This document shows positions 7,539-16,853 of a DNA stretch of 37,517 nt, piece by piece. The number at the start of each line of letters is the position of its first letter. Position 1 is the first letter of the stretch. A program made the translations under genes and the position numbers. Location of the stretch: assembly GCA_029856085.1 (NCBI GenBank), contig JAHQWI010000098.1, forward strand, positions 1-37,517, in the 5' to 3' direction. The DNA is from Promethearchaeia archaeon (GTDB lineage Archaea; Asgardarchaeota; Lokiarchaeia; Sigyniarchaeales; SOKP01). Under the pieces are notes generated by a model, which saw only the letters and a program-made list of their open reading frames with translations, ran no database searches and was not told where the DNA came from.

Positions 7539-8468
7539 TCATTTATGTTTTTTTATAAAATATTCTACTTCTTTTCGAGTAGGAATATTCATAGCTCCTT
7601 TTCTTGTTATTTTTACAGCTGAAACAGCGTTAGCGAAATAAGGAATTTTTTCTAAAGGCATATTCGTCAACAATCCAGTTATTAATCCTGCGGCAAAAGC
7701 ATCACCTGCTCCAGTAGTATCGACTACATCAACTTTATATGAAGGAGCAAAGAACGCCTCATCTTTGGTTAGGACAGTTGATCCTTCCGCACCATGAGTT
7801 ATAGCTAGGATCGAAGGACCTAAATCTAAGATAGTATCAAAAGCTTTTTCTCCTTTTTCTCCTGTTATGAATTCTGCTTCAGTGATAGATGGTAAAAATA
7901 TATCTGTGTCTTTTAAAATCCTGAAAATATGCTCTTTAGGGTCTTTAAAATGCCACAAATCATCTCGTAGATTAGGATCGCAAGCTACTTGTAAGCCATG
8001 TTTTTTAGCATAATTAATTGCTTTAAAAATCGCACTTCGGGCAGGTTCATCTGCCATTGAAACAGTCCCACACATTAGGAGTTTAGCAGATTTAATGTAT
8101 TCCTCACTTATTTCTTCTTGTGTTAACATAATATCTGCACAAGGAGAACGATAAAATGAAAAGCTAGGATTCCGTTTTTCGTCCAAGCCGACAAATGCGA
8201 GAGCAGTTTTATATTCATTAGTTATTTTAATTTGACTTATATCTACTTGTTCTTTTTTGAGAGTTTCCAGTAAGAATCTACCAAAAAATTCATTCCCTAC
8301 CTTTGTAATGACACCTGAGGTTAATCCTAAGCGCTTAATCCCAACTGCGAAGTTTGCTGGTGCACCTCCCGCAAATCGTTTAAAAATAATTTGTTCCTCT
8401 AGGCGTAGACCAGGATTATCAGCAATCATATCAATTAATAATTCCCCAATTGCTATTACATCCACCAT
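7539..8468 (-). CDS. PfkB-family sugar kinase (fructokinase-like)
   Basis: 309 residues, the family's usual length. Both ribokinase/PfkB signatures are present: RFAGGAPANFAVGIKRLG (residues 31-48) and DTTGAGDAFAAGL (250-262) with catalytic base Asp256. ITHGAEGS and the ATP-binding C-terminal lobe are intact. The first signature, with APANFA, resembles fructokinases and related ketose kinases more than adenosine or ribose kinases. It would phosphorylate a hexose, ketose or keto-acid with ATP in the cytosol. It lies 57 bp upstream of the GH3 gene on the same strand, so phosphorylating the sugar made downstream of glucoside hydrolysis and C3 epimerisation is the natural inference. Confidence 0.88.
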   Translation of the reverse strand: MVDVIAIGELLIDMIADNPGLRLEEQIIFKRFAGGAPANFAVGIKRLGLTSGVITKVGNEFFGRFLLETLKKEQVDISQIKITNEYKTALAFVGLDEKRNPSFSFYRSPCADIMLTQEEISEEYIKSAKLLMCGTVSMADEPARSAIFKAINYAKKHGLQVACDPNLRDDLWHFKDPKEHIFRILKDTDIFLPSITEAEFITGEKGEKAFDTILDLGPSILAITHGAEGSTVLTKDEAFFAPSYKVDVVDTTGAGDAFAAGLITGLLTNMPLEKIPYFANAVSAVKITRKGAMNIPTRKEVEYFIKKHK

Positions 8469-8567
8469 AAAAATAACACATTTATGAGTATTTTTACTTA
8501 ATCCTAAAATTATCTAATTTATATTATTCTCTTTTTAATTTTTGACTTTAATTTATGACATTGTGTT

Positions 8568-9662
8568 TTAAGAAGGGCATATACTTGTAGCATCATTATC
8601 AACAATCGCTTGGAATTGACGTTTCGTATTTACTTCGAACAATTTTGTAGCTCTTGGATCACTTCTATCCAGCTGAGAATACGAAATCGCAGGGATATAT
8701 GCATAACACATTAAAGCTTTAAGATAATTTTCCCAAGCATAATCAAAATCAAAACCTGTAATCTCTTTTTCTTCTAACCGTTTAATATAATGTTTAACCA
8801 TATCCTTCTCAATTTTTCTTCTTAAATCGATTTCAACACTTTCAGCTAAGAGGTATCCAATATCCAAAATACCCCCATTTACAACTGCCGATCCCCAGTC
8901 AATAATAATAATTGGATTTTCTTTGTTATCCCCATCGAAGAATAGATTATCAACCCGAAAATCAAAATGAGAAATGGTCAAATTGTCATCTGGTATATCC
9001 ATTACCAACCAAGGGAAATGTTCATGAATTTTCTGTCCAGCTTTCTGACCACCTTCAGGAAGTATTTTTTGGAATTCTTCTGATTTTATTGAAAGATCCC
9101 AACTAGTACGATAAGTATCGACTAAAGATCTTGATACCTCATCTCTAGGTTTAGGCATCCAATCAAATGAAAAAAGATCTGGAGAATCCCACCATCTTGA
9201 ATGAAATTCAACTATAACATCTATTACTTGTTTAGTTTGTTCTTCATTTAATCCTTTTATTTGGTCTATTTGATCAAAACATGAACAATCATCTAGAATG
9301 AGAATATATCTTTTTGTTTCTTTATCAAAATCATAATGAATAACTCCTGGAACTCGTATTGGGCTTTTTGGTGCTACTTCTGTATAAAACCTAATCTCTC
9401 TCTCATATAGATTATATTGTTCAGCAATAGCTAAGGCAGTTCTAAAAGTCGTCGGCATTTTTGCAATCATTGTTTCTGGGGCTTCGGGAGATTCTTTATC
9501 ATAAGTTATTGTTAATCGTGCCATATCACTTACAAATCCTTCCCCTGCGCCCCACGGTTCTCTCGAAATTGATTCGATATTTATATCTTTGAGATATCCT
9601 GAGCTATGAAGAGCTTCATTTAACCATTCAGAAGTTATTCTCTTTGTTCTTTTAGGTATCAT
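8568..9662 (-). CDS. Aminoglycoside-phosphotransferase/ecdysteroid-kinase-like small-molecule kinase
   Basis: A protein-kinase-fold enzyme of the APH/EcKinase/choline-kinase type, 364 residues. Catalytic loop SHFDFRVDNLFF gives His232, Asp234 and Asn239; the metal-binding DWG motif is IIIIDWGSAV (Asp255). MIAKMP (about 65-70) holds a likely ATP-binding Lys68, after a glycine-rich stretch EPWGAGEGFVSD. An AAGGTGATT Shine-Dalgarno site (9679-9671) supports the ATG at 9662. This superfamily phosphorylates hydroxyls on small molecules (sugars, methylthioribose, steroids, antibiotics). Its place between the PfkB kinase and the epimerase suggests a sugar, polyol or glycoside substrate, but that is inference; resistance is not implied. 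Confidence 0.8.
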   Translation of the reverse strand: MIPKRTKRITSEWLNEALHSSGYLKDINIESISREPWGAGEGFVSDMARLTITYDKESPEAPETMIAKMPTTFRTALAIAEQYNLYEREIRFYTEVAPKSPIRVPGVIHYDFDKETKRYILILDDCSCFDQIDQIKGLNEEQTKQVIDVIVEFHSRWWDSPDLFSFDWMPKPRDEVSRSLVDTYRTSWDLSIKSEEFQKILPEGGQKAGQKIHEHFPWLVMDIPDDNLTISHFDFRVDNLFFDGDNKENPIIIIDWGSAVVNGGILDIGYLLAESVEIDLRRKIEKDMVKHYIKRLEEKEITGFDFDYAWENYLKALMCYAYIPAISYSQLDRSDPRATKLFEVNTKRQFQAIVDNDATSICPS

Positions 9663-9752
9663 TTTATGACAATCACCTTAAGTTTTTGTAATTATTATTA
9701 GGTTTTCAACTTTAATGCTTAAAATATTTTCTTCTACACAAAAGAAAAATCA

Positions 9753-10601
9753 TTAGAGTAATCCATATTTTTTTTGCATATTTCGGATAAAAGCAGCTCC
9801 TTTTCTTATGAGGACATCTCCGCTTGGAGCAAGCTGACGCCAAACCCATGTATTCATGTTGTCGGACATATCTACAAAGCTTTCCAATGCAGCATATCCT
9901 TGATAATTAATTTCAGAGAGTGCTTTGAAAATTCCATCCCAATCAACCAAACCCGTGCCTGGAATGCCGCGATCGTTTTCACACAAATGGTAATGAATAA
10001 GCTTATCTCCCGCTAATTTAGTAGCCTCATAAAAACTCTTTTCCTCAATGTTCATATGATATGTATCAAGATGAATTCTTAAATTATCCTCATCTATCAT
10101 GTCTATTAACTTTAAAGCTTGCTCACATGTATTTACTAAATAGGTTTCATACCGATTAACTGGTTCGAGACCAATTAAAACACCTAATGTTTTTGCATAC
10201 TGCGCCACTTCTTTTAAACATTCAGCAGAATATTCCCAAGTTTTTTCAGTTGGTCTGTCTCTTGTTGCTTTAGAATGTTGAGAGTAAATTACTCCTGATA
10301 GACTTGTACCACCGACATCATATGTTGCTTTAACACATGCCTTTAAGTATTCAACACCTTTTGCCCTAATGTCAGAATTATTACTCGTTATATCTGTATC
10401 TTCAGAGATCACGGTTGATGTAACTATAGCAAGCCCAACTTTCTTCAATCGTTCAGATACAGCTTTTGTATCGAAATCCTCCAAAACCATAAGTGGAATT
10501 TCAATAAAATCTAATCCTAATTCCTTAGCTCGATCAATTATATAGAGGGTTTCGTTGCTCCATTGTGAGCAATATGCATATGCATGAATACCTAACTTCA
10601 C
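9753..10601 (-). CDS. Sugar isomerase/epimerase TIM barrel, D-psicose/D-tagatose 3-epimerase-like
   Basis: 282 residues of the xylose-isomerase-like TIM-barrel family. The four metal ligands of ketose 3-epimerases are at family spacing: Glu146 (GLEPVNRYETY), Asp179 (HLDTYHMNIEE), His205 (HYHLCENDRGIPG) and Glu240 (ALESFVD). The ENDRGIPGTG loop is the characteristic substrate loop of D-psicose/tagatose epimerases. The reaction would be C3 epimerisation of a free ketose, for example fructose and psicose. The start is GTG at 10601. The next genes upstream on the strand are the two alcohol dehydrogenases and downstream the two kinases, fitting a keto-sugar pathway. Close relatives act on inosose or keto-glycosides, so the exact sugar is open. 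Confidence 0.87.
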   Translation of the reverse strand: MKLGIHAYAYCSQWSNETLYIIDRAKELGLDFIEIPLMVLEDFDTKAVSERLKKVGLAIVTSTVISEDTDITSNNSDIRAKGVEYLKACVKATYDVGGTSLSGVIYSQHSKATRDRPTEKTWEYSAECLKEVAQYAKTLGVLIGLEPVNRYETYLVNTCEQALKLIDMIDEDNLRIHLDTYHMNIEEKSFYEATKLAGDKLIHYHLCENDRGIPGTGLVDWDGIFKALSEINYQGYAALESFVDMSDNMNTWVWRQLAPSGDVLIRKGAAFIRNMQKKYGLL

Positions 10602-10679
10602 TATTCTTCTCTTCTTAAAATTTTAATAAGGAAATTTAGCTACAAATGATATTAAATGTTTTTGTTTTATAATTAAATT

Positions 10680-11849
10680 TTATCTTTCATGGCTTTTTTT
10701 GAGTAGATCTATAACCTCATCTGCAGTTGCCACTTTTGCATGATTTTCGTAATCAGGAAGTTGAAAAGTATCTTTCGCAATATCTCTTAAAGTACTTTCA
10801 GATACGTTTTTATCCTTAAAATCCATCCACATTCCAACTTCCTTCAAGAACTCATCCATTTCATCACACGCTTTTTCTGCTGCGATTTCATCAGATTCAT
10901 CCTTTAAGGCGGGATTAAATAATCTAGCAACTGTTGCATATTCCTTAATTAAATGTTTCCAAGTCCATCGATTTATTGCCGGGTACATAATAGCTAGCGC
11001 TTCCCCATGTGCGATATGGGAAGCACTTCCACCAATGGCCATTCCCATCCCATGCGGTAATGTTACACCCGAATTAGTAATAGCAAGTCCTCCAAGTGTA
11101 TTTGCCCAATGGAGTGCTTCTCTGGCTTCTTTATTTTGTCCATCTTTTATAGCAATTGGCAAGTTCTTAATTATAAGTCTCATTCCTTCTATAGCATGCA
11201 TATCTATATAATCAGAAGCATTTGCATTATGAGTGTATGCTTCAAATGAGTGACAAAATGCATCCCACCCTGTAGACGCTGTGACATGCGGAGGCAACGT
11301 TAGTGTTAATTCAGGATCGACAATTCCTACAGTTGGACATAATAATTTATCATAAAGCGCATATTTGGAATGTATGTCTGTCTTTGTTAATACAGCAGCA
11401 GGAGTAACTTCTGATCCAGTCCCTGCGGTAGTGGATACAGCAATAATTGGAAGTATTTTATCTTCAATTGGTTTTCCTTCAATTACACGGTATTCCCATG
11501 CGTCTCCTTCATGAGTAACCCCAACTGAAATACATTTAGCAGTATCCATACTTGAACCACCTCCAACGCCTAAGATAACATCTACATTATTCTTCTCACC
11601 AATTGTGACTCCGGCATTAACGTTATCCGTTGTTGGATTGGGTTGTACTCCATCAAAATGAAATACCTCAACTCCCGCATCAGCACATAGCTTCTTTATT
11701 CTTTTAAATACGGGTTCAAGAGCAGGAAAAGGTTTAACCGTTACCAATAGGCAACGTTTACCATATTCTGCTACAATTTCACCTACTTCAGAAACACTCC
11801 CCCAACCAAATCGAAGATCAGTTGGATTATAATAATTTATATTCCTCAA
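10680..11849 (-). CDS. Iron-containing alcohol dehydrogenase (butanol-dehydrogenase type)
   Basis: 389 residues of the group III Fe-ADH family. The NAD(P)-binding loop is GVGGGSSMDTAK (94-105). Metal ligands are Asp196 and His200 (GWDAFCHSFEAY), His266 (LPHGMG) and His281 (IAHGEAL). STTAGTGSEVTP is also typical. It reduces or oxidises alcohols, aldehydes or polyols with NAD(P)H. The start is TTG at 11849: AGGTGG (11861-11856) lies 6 nt before it and overlaps the TAG stop of the upstream Zn-ADH, so the two dehydrogenases are coupled. In this locus it may balance cofactors or act on a sugar alcohol or aldehyde. Confidence 0.9.
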   Translation of the reverse strand: MRNINYYNPTDLRFGWGSVSEVGEIVAEYGKRCLLVTVKPFPALEPVFKRIKKLCADAGVEVFHFDGVQPNPTTDNVNAGVTIGEKNNVDVILGVGGGSSMDTAKCISVGVTHEGDAWEYRVIEGKPIEDKILPIIAVSTTAGTGSEVTPAAVLTKTDIHSKYALYDKLLCPTVGIVDPELTLTLPPHVTASTGWDAFCHSFEAYTHNANASDYIDMHAIEGMRLIIKNLPIAIKDGQNKEAREALHWANTLGGLAITNSGVTLPHGMGMAIGGSASHIAHGEALAIMYPAINRWTWKHLIKEYATVARLFNPALKDESDEIAAEKACDEMDEFLKEVGMWMDFKDKNVSESTLRDIAKDTFQLPDYENHAKVATADEVIDLLKKSHER

Positions 11850-11859
11850 TTATTTCCAC

Positions 11860-12888
11860 CTATTTTTGGTTTACATCAATAAAAACTTTCATTACTTTAT
11901 CTTTTTTATCATCAATAAATTTATAAGCTTTACTATAATCCTTGAATGGAAAGTGCATAGTCATCAATGGTTCAAGGGTTATTTTTTTCGCGTCTACAAG
12001 CTCAATAGCTTTATTATAATCATCAGTTTGATACATTAAAGTACCAATCAACCTGAGCTCACGATCTTGCACAAATCCAAGATCAACAGCAGGTTTATTA
12101 CCAAAAACACCAACAACTATTATATCAGATCCTTTTCTTGCGTTTTCAATGGCAGTATCTATTGTTTCATTGGCACCAACACATTCTACTATTAAGTCTG
12201 CTTTATCTGATCCAAACGCTTTTACAATTTCCTCAGACAGATCTTGTTTTGTTGGATTAATAGTAAAGTCAATCCCTACGTCTTTTGCTATTCCTAATCG
12301 AAAATCACTCAAATCTGTAATCATTACTGCTTTAGCTCCAAGAGCTTTAGCAGTCTGTCCTACTAAGTTTCCAATAGGACCAGCTCCTAGTACCAAAACA
12401 TTAAAACCTGTAATATCTCCGCCTCTTGACACAGCATGAACTGCTACGGCACAGGGTTCAATCATAGCGCCTTGTTCATATGTCATATCATCAGGAAGCT
12501 TTATTACTTTTTCTGAATCGACAGCAAAAAACTCGGAACCTGCTCCAGTTGTTTGAAATCCCATTACTTTCAGATCATCACAAATATGATATCTTCCATG
12601 AGTGCATGGATAACATTTATTGCACACAACTTGAGGTTGAATGGTTATCTTATCACCTAGTTTAAGATTCTTTACATTTAGACCAATTTTTTCAATTTTA
12701 CCAGAAACCTCATGTCCTTGAGTAATAGGATAATCCGTATATGGATGTTTTCCATGATAAACGTGAATATCGCTTCCACACACACCAATTCTCATTATTT
12801 TTACAAGGACATCATTTTGCTTTATCTCAGGAATCGGAATATCATGAAACTCTATTTTACCTGGAGCTGTCATTATTTCTTGCTTCAT
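11860..12888 (-). CDS. Zinc-dependent medium-chain dehydrogenase (sorbitol/threonine dehydrogenase-like)
   Basis: 342 residues of the MDR superfamily. Catalytic zinc ligands are Cys37 (GVCGSDIH), His59-Glu60 (QGHEVSG) and Glu144 (MIEPCAVAVHA). Structural zinc cysteines are 89, 92, 95 and 103 (VVCNKCYPCTHGRYHIC). The Rossmann motif is GAGPIG (168-173), followed by Asp in ITDLS, which favours NAD over NADP. This set is typical of polyol, threonine and galactitol dehydrogenases, which oxidise a secondary alcohol to a ketone. It is the first gene of the minus-strand run and is coupled to the Fe-ADH. It shares its upstream region (about 12889-12985) with the divergent LamG gene, so the two directions may be co-regulated. 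Confidence 0.9.
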   Translation of the reverse strand: MKQEIMTAPGKIEFHDIPIPEIKQNDVLVKIMRIGVCGSDIHVYHGKHPYTDYPITQGHEVSGKIEKIGLNVKNLKLGDKITIQPQVVCNKCYPCTHGRYHICDDLKVMGFQTTGAGSEFFAVDSEKVIKLPDDMTYEQGAMIEPCAVAVHAVSRGGDITGFNVLVLGAGPIGNLVGQTAKALGAKAVMITDLSDFRLGIAKDVGIDFTINPTKQDLSEEIVKAFGSDKADLIVECVGANETIDTAIENARKGSDIIVVGVFGNKPAVDLGFVQDRELRLIGTLMYQTDDYNKAIELVDAKKITLEPLMTMHFPFKDYSKAYKFIDDKKDKVMKVFIDVNQK

Positions 12889-12985
12889 AATTTTTACTCT
12901 TTTTTTTTCTTATAATTCTATACAAAGACAGAATATTCTTAATAGTTTTAATATTCCCATTCTAAAAAAGAAAAGGAAAGAACTC

Positions 12986-15055
12986 ATGGAAAAAAATTTC
13001 ATTTTATATTGGAATTTTGATGAAATCTTTGATGGTAAAGACATCTTAGAATCAGTATCAAATAAAAAAGATCAAATTATAGGGTATGCAGATCTTTTGG
13101 ATGGTATTAAGGGAAAAGCGCTCAGATTCGATGGTTATACAACTCATCTAACGATCCCAAAAAATAGACTTCCTGAATCCCTTGAACAGTTTACCATTAG
13201 TGCATGGATAGCTAATGGTGCTTATACATGGAACGAGGGACCTATTATCGAAAATTATGATGAAAAAAATGGATTCTTTCTTGGTGTGACTGATAATGGT
13301 AGAATCCGTTTTAAAGTAATAATTAATGGAGAAGCATTTAAAGTTGAATCTGAACAGAAAACACCTCTTTTCAAGTGGATGAATGTTACAAGCGTGTTCG
13401 ATACTACTCGTGGAATGTTTCTCTACATAAACGGTGAATTGAAAGATTCTATAGATATTAAAGAACTCGTAGGAAAAGTGAGCCTTCCTAATGAATTGAT
13501 TAATATAGGCAGGGCTGCCGAGGAGGTTCAACCTACAAATGGCGTGAATAATGGTGGTCATTTTGCTTGTCCGATTTACCTTGACGGAATCATTGACGAA
13601 CTAAGATTTTTTGATAGAGCATTATCTGCCGAACAAATTGAAGAAAGTTTCACGAGCATGAAAGATATAGGAGAACCCCCCTTGGAAAAGCGCGGACTTC
13701 CATCGCTTCCTGAAGGTCCAAACAGATTCGGGGCATATTACACCACGCTTAAATACTATAAAGAATGGGATCGTCTTTGGAGAGTAAAAGAACACGCGGA
13801 TGTAATTGTTCTCTTTGATGAGATGCCCATTAAATACGTTTTCTGGAGAGGGTTAAATTACATTTCTGCATGGGTAACGGGTAATGGTATCTGGTATACG
13901 AACGAATTTAACGAAACGTGGGCGGATAAATTTGATCCAGATATAAACGGATGTGCTGAACCTATGTCTGATAAACAGTGCAAGACTTCTCATGTACGTA
14001 TTATAGAATCGAATGATGCCCGAGTTATAGTTCACTGGCGTTATGCTCTTATAGACACACATTATAGACAGGCAAGGGTGGATCCGCTTACTAAATGGGG
14101 GGATTGGTCAGATGAATATTATGTAATTTATCCTGATGGAGTTGGGATTCGAGATATAACATTACATAGTTCTCAACCAATGGAGCCTCACGAATTTCAA
14201 GAATCAATCGTGATTTTAGGTGAAGGAATGTGCCCCGAAGATGCCTATGATTTAGATGCGGTTACCTTTCTCAACATGGAAGGGGAATCATATACATATA
14301 GCTGGGAAAAATACAGCCCCAAATTCTTCCTAGGCCCAAAAAATAAAAATATTGAAATAATTAATGTAAAATCAGAGACTGTTCCTTTCTTAATCGTTCC
14401 GGATGGTCCATGTATCGTTGTGGGAAAACAATTTAACGGAAAAAAACGCCGTAACCCATTTTTCTTCCCTTATGCATATTTTGTAAAAAGCGGCTCACAT
14501 TTTCCATGGTGGAATTCTTGGCCCGTCGCTAATATCCCTACGGATGGAAGATTTACTTCAGTTTCTGATCGCCCCGCTCATACGAACGTCTCGTCAATGG
14601 CAGAATGGGCAGATTATGAAGTAGGTCCGGAATTAAGGAGGAGGATCATGCTTCATGGCGTTTGGGATAAGAACAATAAAGAAGAATTGGTTGTCTTGGC
14701 CAAATCTTGGCTGAGAGCACCTGAAATCGAGCTGAAAACGGATGCATTTGATGATGGAAAATACGTACCCCATGAGAGAGCATATTACTTCACGTGTAAG
14801 GCTCTAAATTCAAATAATCCTCTTGAATTCAAGATTAACGCGAGTAAAGAGCATCCAATAATGAATCTCGCACTTGTCATCCGGAATTTTGATGCTGATA
14901 TCCTTCTTAAAGTCAATGGTGAAGATATTCCCCATGGTAAGAACTTTCGATATGGAATAGAGCATGATATTGATGAAAATAAAGTAGTGATATGGATTAA
15001 ATTAAATGTAAGTGATCCTACTCAAATTTTAATAAGTCCAAGAGGTGAAATGTAA
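12986..15055 (+). CDS. LamG-domain protein with unrecognised large core (689 aa)
   Basis: Residues about 1-215 form a LamG/concanavalin-A-like lectin domain: ILYWNFDE, GKALRFDGYTTHLTIP, FTISAWI, DGIIDELRFFDRALSAEQI. The rest is not a family I recognise. Residues about 235-560 form one compact region rich in Trp, Tyr and His, with WRGLNYISAWVTGNGIWYTN and SHVRIIESNDARVIVHWRYA; residues 600-689 look like a beta domain. Acidic and His residues are plentiful, so a glycan-active enzyme (lyase or hydrolase) is plausible. No signal peptide or membrane segment is seen, suggesting a cytosolic location like the GH3 enzyme. A purine-rich GGAAAG site precedes the ATG. It is coupled to the SCP2-like gene, 2 bp between stop and start. 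Confidence 0.75.
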   Translation: MEKNFILYWNFDEIFDGKDILESVSNKKDQIIGYADLLDGIKGKALRFDGYTTHLTIPKNRLPESLEQFTISAWIANGAYTWNEGPIIENYDEKNGFFLGVTDNGRIRFKVIINGEAFKVESEQKTPLFKWMNVTSVFDTTRGMFLYINGELKDSIDIKELVGKVSLPNELINIGRAAEEVQPTNGVNNGGHFACPIYLDGIIDELRFFDRALSAEQIEESFTSMKDIGEPPLEKRGLPSLPEGPNRFGAYYTTLKYYKEWDRLWRVKEHADVIVLFDEMPIKYVFWRGLNYISAWVTGNGIWYTNEFNETWADKFDPDINGCAEPMSDKQCKTSHVRIIESNDARVIVHWRYALIDTHYRQARVDPLTKWGDWSDEYYVIYPDGVGIRDITLHSSQPMEPHEFQESIVILGEGMCPEDAYDLDAVTFLNMEGESYTYSWEKYSPKFFLGPKNKNIEIINVKSETVPFLIVPDGPCIVVGKQFNGKKRRNPFFFPYAYFVKSGSHFPWWNSWPVANIPTDGRFTSVSDRPAHTNVSSMAEWADYEVGPELRRRIMLHGVWDKNNKEELVVLAKSWLRAPEIELKTDAFDDGKYVPHERAYYFTCKALNSNNPLEFKINASKEHPIMNLALVIRNFDADILLKVNGEDIPHGKNFRYGIEHDIDENKVVIWIKLNVSDPTQILISPRGEM

Positions 15056-15057
15056 AA

Positions 15058-15528
15058 ATGAAATCTGATAATGCAATGAAAATCTTCAAGAAAATGTGGA
15101 GTAAGCAACTCTTTGGAAAGGATCTTGAAACCTTTATTGAAGTACTAAAGCATTCTACAAATAAATCTGAATATGCTGAAGATGAACTTTATGGATGGGA
15201 AAAAGTTGTTCAAGTTAATTTAAAAGACGCAGAAAATTTCTACTTAAAAACAGATGAACCTTTTGCTGAACACCCTAAATTAGCCATAGAATATGGAAAT
15301 GCAGATTCTCCCGATACTACTATAATTACTGATGGAGATACCCTAACAGGAATTATATGTGGAAGAGTTCGTTTATCTCAGGAAAATTCCGAATTATTTA
15401 AGGTTAAAGGTGACCAGACACAGGGATCTATCATCTTCATCTTGTTAATGATTATCGGACAAGAATTTGTAGAGCAAGATAGACAAGCAGAAGCAAAAAA
15501 AAACGGAAAAAAAATTAAAACTGAATAA
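15058..15528 (+). CDS. SCP2-like domain protein (156 aa)
   Basis: Residues about 65-135 fit the SCP2 sterol-carrier pattern: FYLKTDEPFAEHPKLAIEYG, DTTIITDGDTLTGIICGRVR and ELFKVKGD, i.e. D..i....d.l..ii.G...... .lkvkGd. The N-terminal 55 residues are charged and helical and the C-terminus is a Lys-rich tail. The start follows the LamG gene stop by 2 bp, and GAGGTG about 10 nt before the ATG lies inside the LamG coding end, so the pair is an operon. SCP2 domains carry lipids or serve as dimer/scaffold modules; its pairing with a carbohydrate protein is unexplained. The call rests on the motif pattern only. Confidence 0.65.
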   Translation: MKSDNAMKIFKKMWSKQLFGKDLETFIEVLKHSTNKSEYAEDELYGWEKVVQVNLKDAENFYLKTDEPFAEHPKLAIEYGNADSPDTTIITDGDTLTGIICGRVRLSQENSELFKVKGDQTQGSIIFILLMIIGQEFVEQDRQAEAKKNGKKIKTE

Positions 15529-15723
15529 AAAATTGTTATCAAATCATTTTGCCAAAATTTACACCAAAATTATATTGATATTACAGATTTAAAAGTCTCT
15601 GCATTGATATTAAACTGAATAAATGGTTTATCAATTATTATTACCTAAAAAAATAAATTCCATAAACAATTTTAATTAATTGATTTTCGAGCTTATTTTA
15701 AAATAATAAGGGATTAAGACATC

Positions 15724-16848
15724 ATGAGTTCTAAGAAAAAAGATTACTATGAAGTTCTAGGGGTAGGTAAGGATGCATCCACAAATGATATAAAGCTAGC
15801 TTATCGTAAATTAGCAAGAAAGTTTCATCCAGATGTAAATAAAACTGATCCAAAGGCAAAGGAAAAATTTATCGAGATTCAAGAAGCTTATGAAGTATTG
15901 AATGATGAAAATAAAAGGGGTAATTATGATCGTTTCGGTCATGGCGGAGTGCAGGTTGATATGAGTGATTTCTTTTCAGGGGGAATTCCTGGGATCGATG
16001 AACTTTTCAGAAGTATTTTCGGTGAATTTAGTCCTTTTGGTGGATTTGATGGTTTTGGTGGTAGTGGTTCGCGAGCAAGAAGAAGAACAGCCCCTCGTCG
16101 AGAAGTAGGACAAGATATTGAGGATCATATAGAAATTAGTTTTGAAGAAGCTATGTTCGGGGTGAAAAAAGATGTTTCAATAGAGCGATATACACCCTGT
16201 GATGAATGTGAAGGAACAGGAGCAGAGGATCCCTCAAGTGTAATTACTTGTCCAGAATGCCAGGGATCAGGTCGAATTAGAAAAATGACGCAATCTGGAT
16301 TTGGTACAATTATTCGAGAATCCGCTTGTTATACATGTAAGGGAACTGGGCAAGTAATAAAAAAAAAGTGCAAGGTTTGCGATGGTAGTAAAGTTGTTCC
16401 TGAGGAAAAAATGATTCATGTCTCGATTCCAGAAGGTATTGAAAATGGTGTTCACTTAAAGATTCAGGGTGCTGGACATGTACCTTCTGTGAATGCTATT
16501 CCAGGAGATCTTTACTTAGGTGTTCGGATTACCGATAATGAAAAATTTATACGGAGAGGGAATGATCTATATACTCCTACTAATATTGATATAGTTACTG
16601 CAATTATTGGTGGAAAAATTACAGTACCTACTCTAGACTATAAGGAAAATAAGGTTACTGAGAAAGAATTGCCAATCCCAGCTGGAACACAGCCCGGAAC
16701 TGAATTTCGAATTAAAAATCGAGGTGTTTCTTATATGCGTGGAAGAGGAAGAGGAGACCAATATATAATTATAAACATCGAAATACCTAAAAAAATATCA
16801 GAAAAACAAAAAGAATTATTATTGAAATTTCGGGAATTAGATAAGTAG
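15724..16848 (+). CDS. dnaJ: DnaJ co-chaperone (Hsp40, type I)
   Basis: Full type I DnaJ, 374 residues. The J domain (6-72) has HPD at 35-37; the G/F-rich linker is 84-115. Four zinc-binding repeats follow: CDECEGTG (159), CPECQGSG (176), CYTCKGTG (202) and CKVCDGSK (216), the last ending in Lys instead of Gly. The C-terminal substrate-binding domains run to the end. It stimulates DnaK ATPase and delivers unfolded clients. DnaK and GrpE are not in the window; the gene stands alone after a 195-bp gap, and its 3' end lies 5 bp from the converging hydrolase gene. Confidence 0.95.
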   Translation: MSSKKKDYYEVLGVGKDASTNDIKLAYRKLARKFHPDVNKTDPKAKEKFIEIQEAYEVLNDENKRGNYDRFGHGGVQVDMSDFFSGGIPGIDELFRSIFGEFSPFGGFDGFGGSGSRARRRTAPRREVGQDIEDHIEISFEEAMFGVKKDVSIERYTPCDECEGTGAEDPSSVITCPECQGSGRIRKMTQSGFGTIIRESACYTCKGTGQVIKKKCKVCDGSKVVPEEKMIHVSIPEGIENGVHLKIQGAGHVPSVNAIPGDLYLGVRITDNEKFIRRGNDLYTPTNIDIVTAIIGGKITVPTLDYKENKVTEKELPIPAGTQPGTEFRIKNRGVSYMRGRGRGDQYIIINIEIPKKISEKQKELLLKFRELDK

Positions 16849-16853
16849 GAATA

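Noticed and set aside
13148-13561. 137-aa minus-strand frame
   Set aside because: Antisense to the LamG domain coding region; no family character.
15529-15723. Possible small gene or RNA before dnaJ
   Set aside because: No start codon with a coding-like frame, no stem-loop and no conserved motif was seen; it appears to be promoter-containing spacer.
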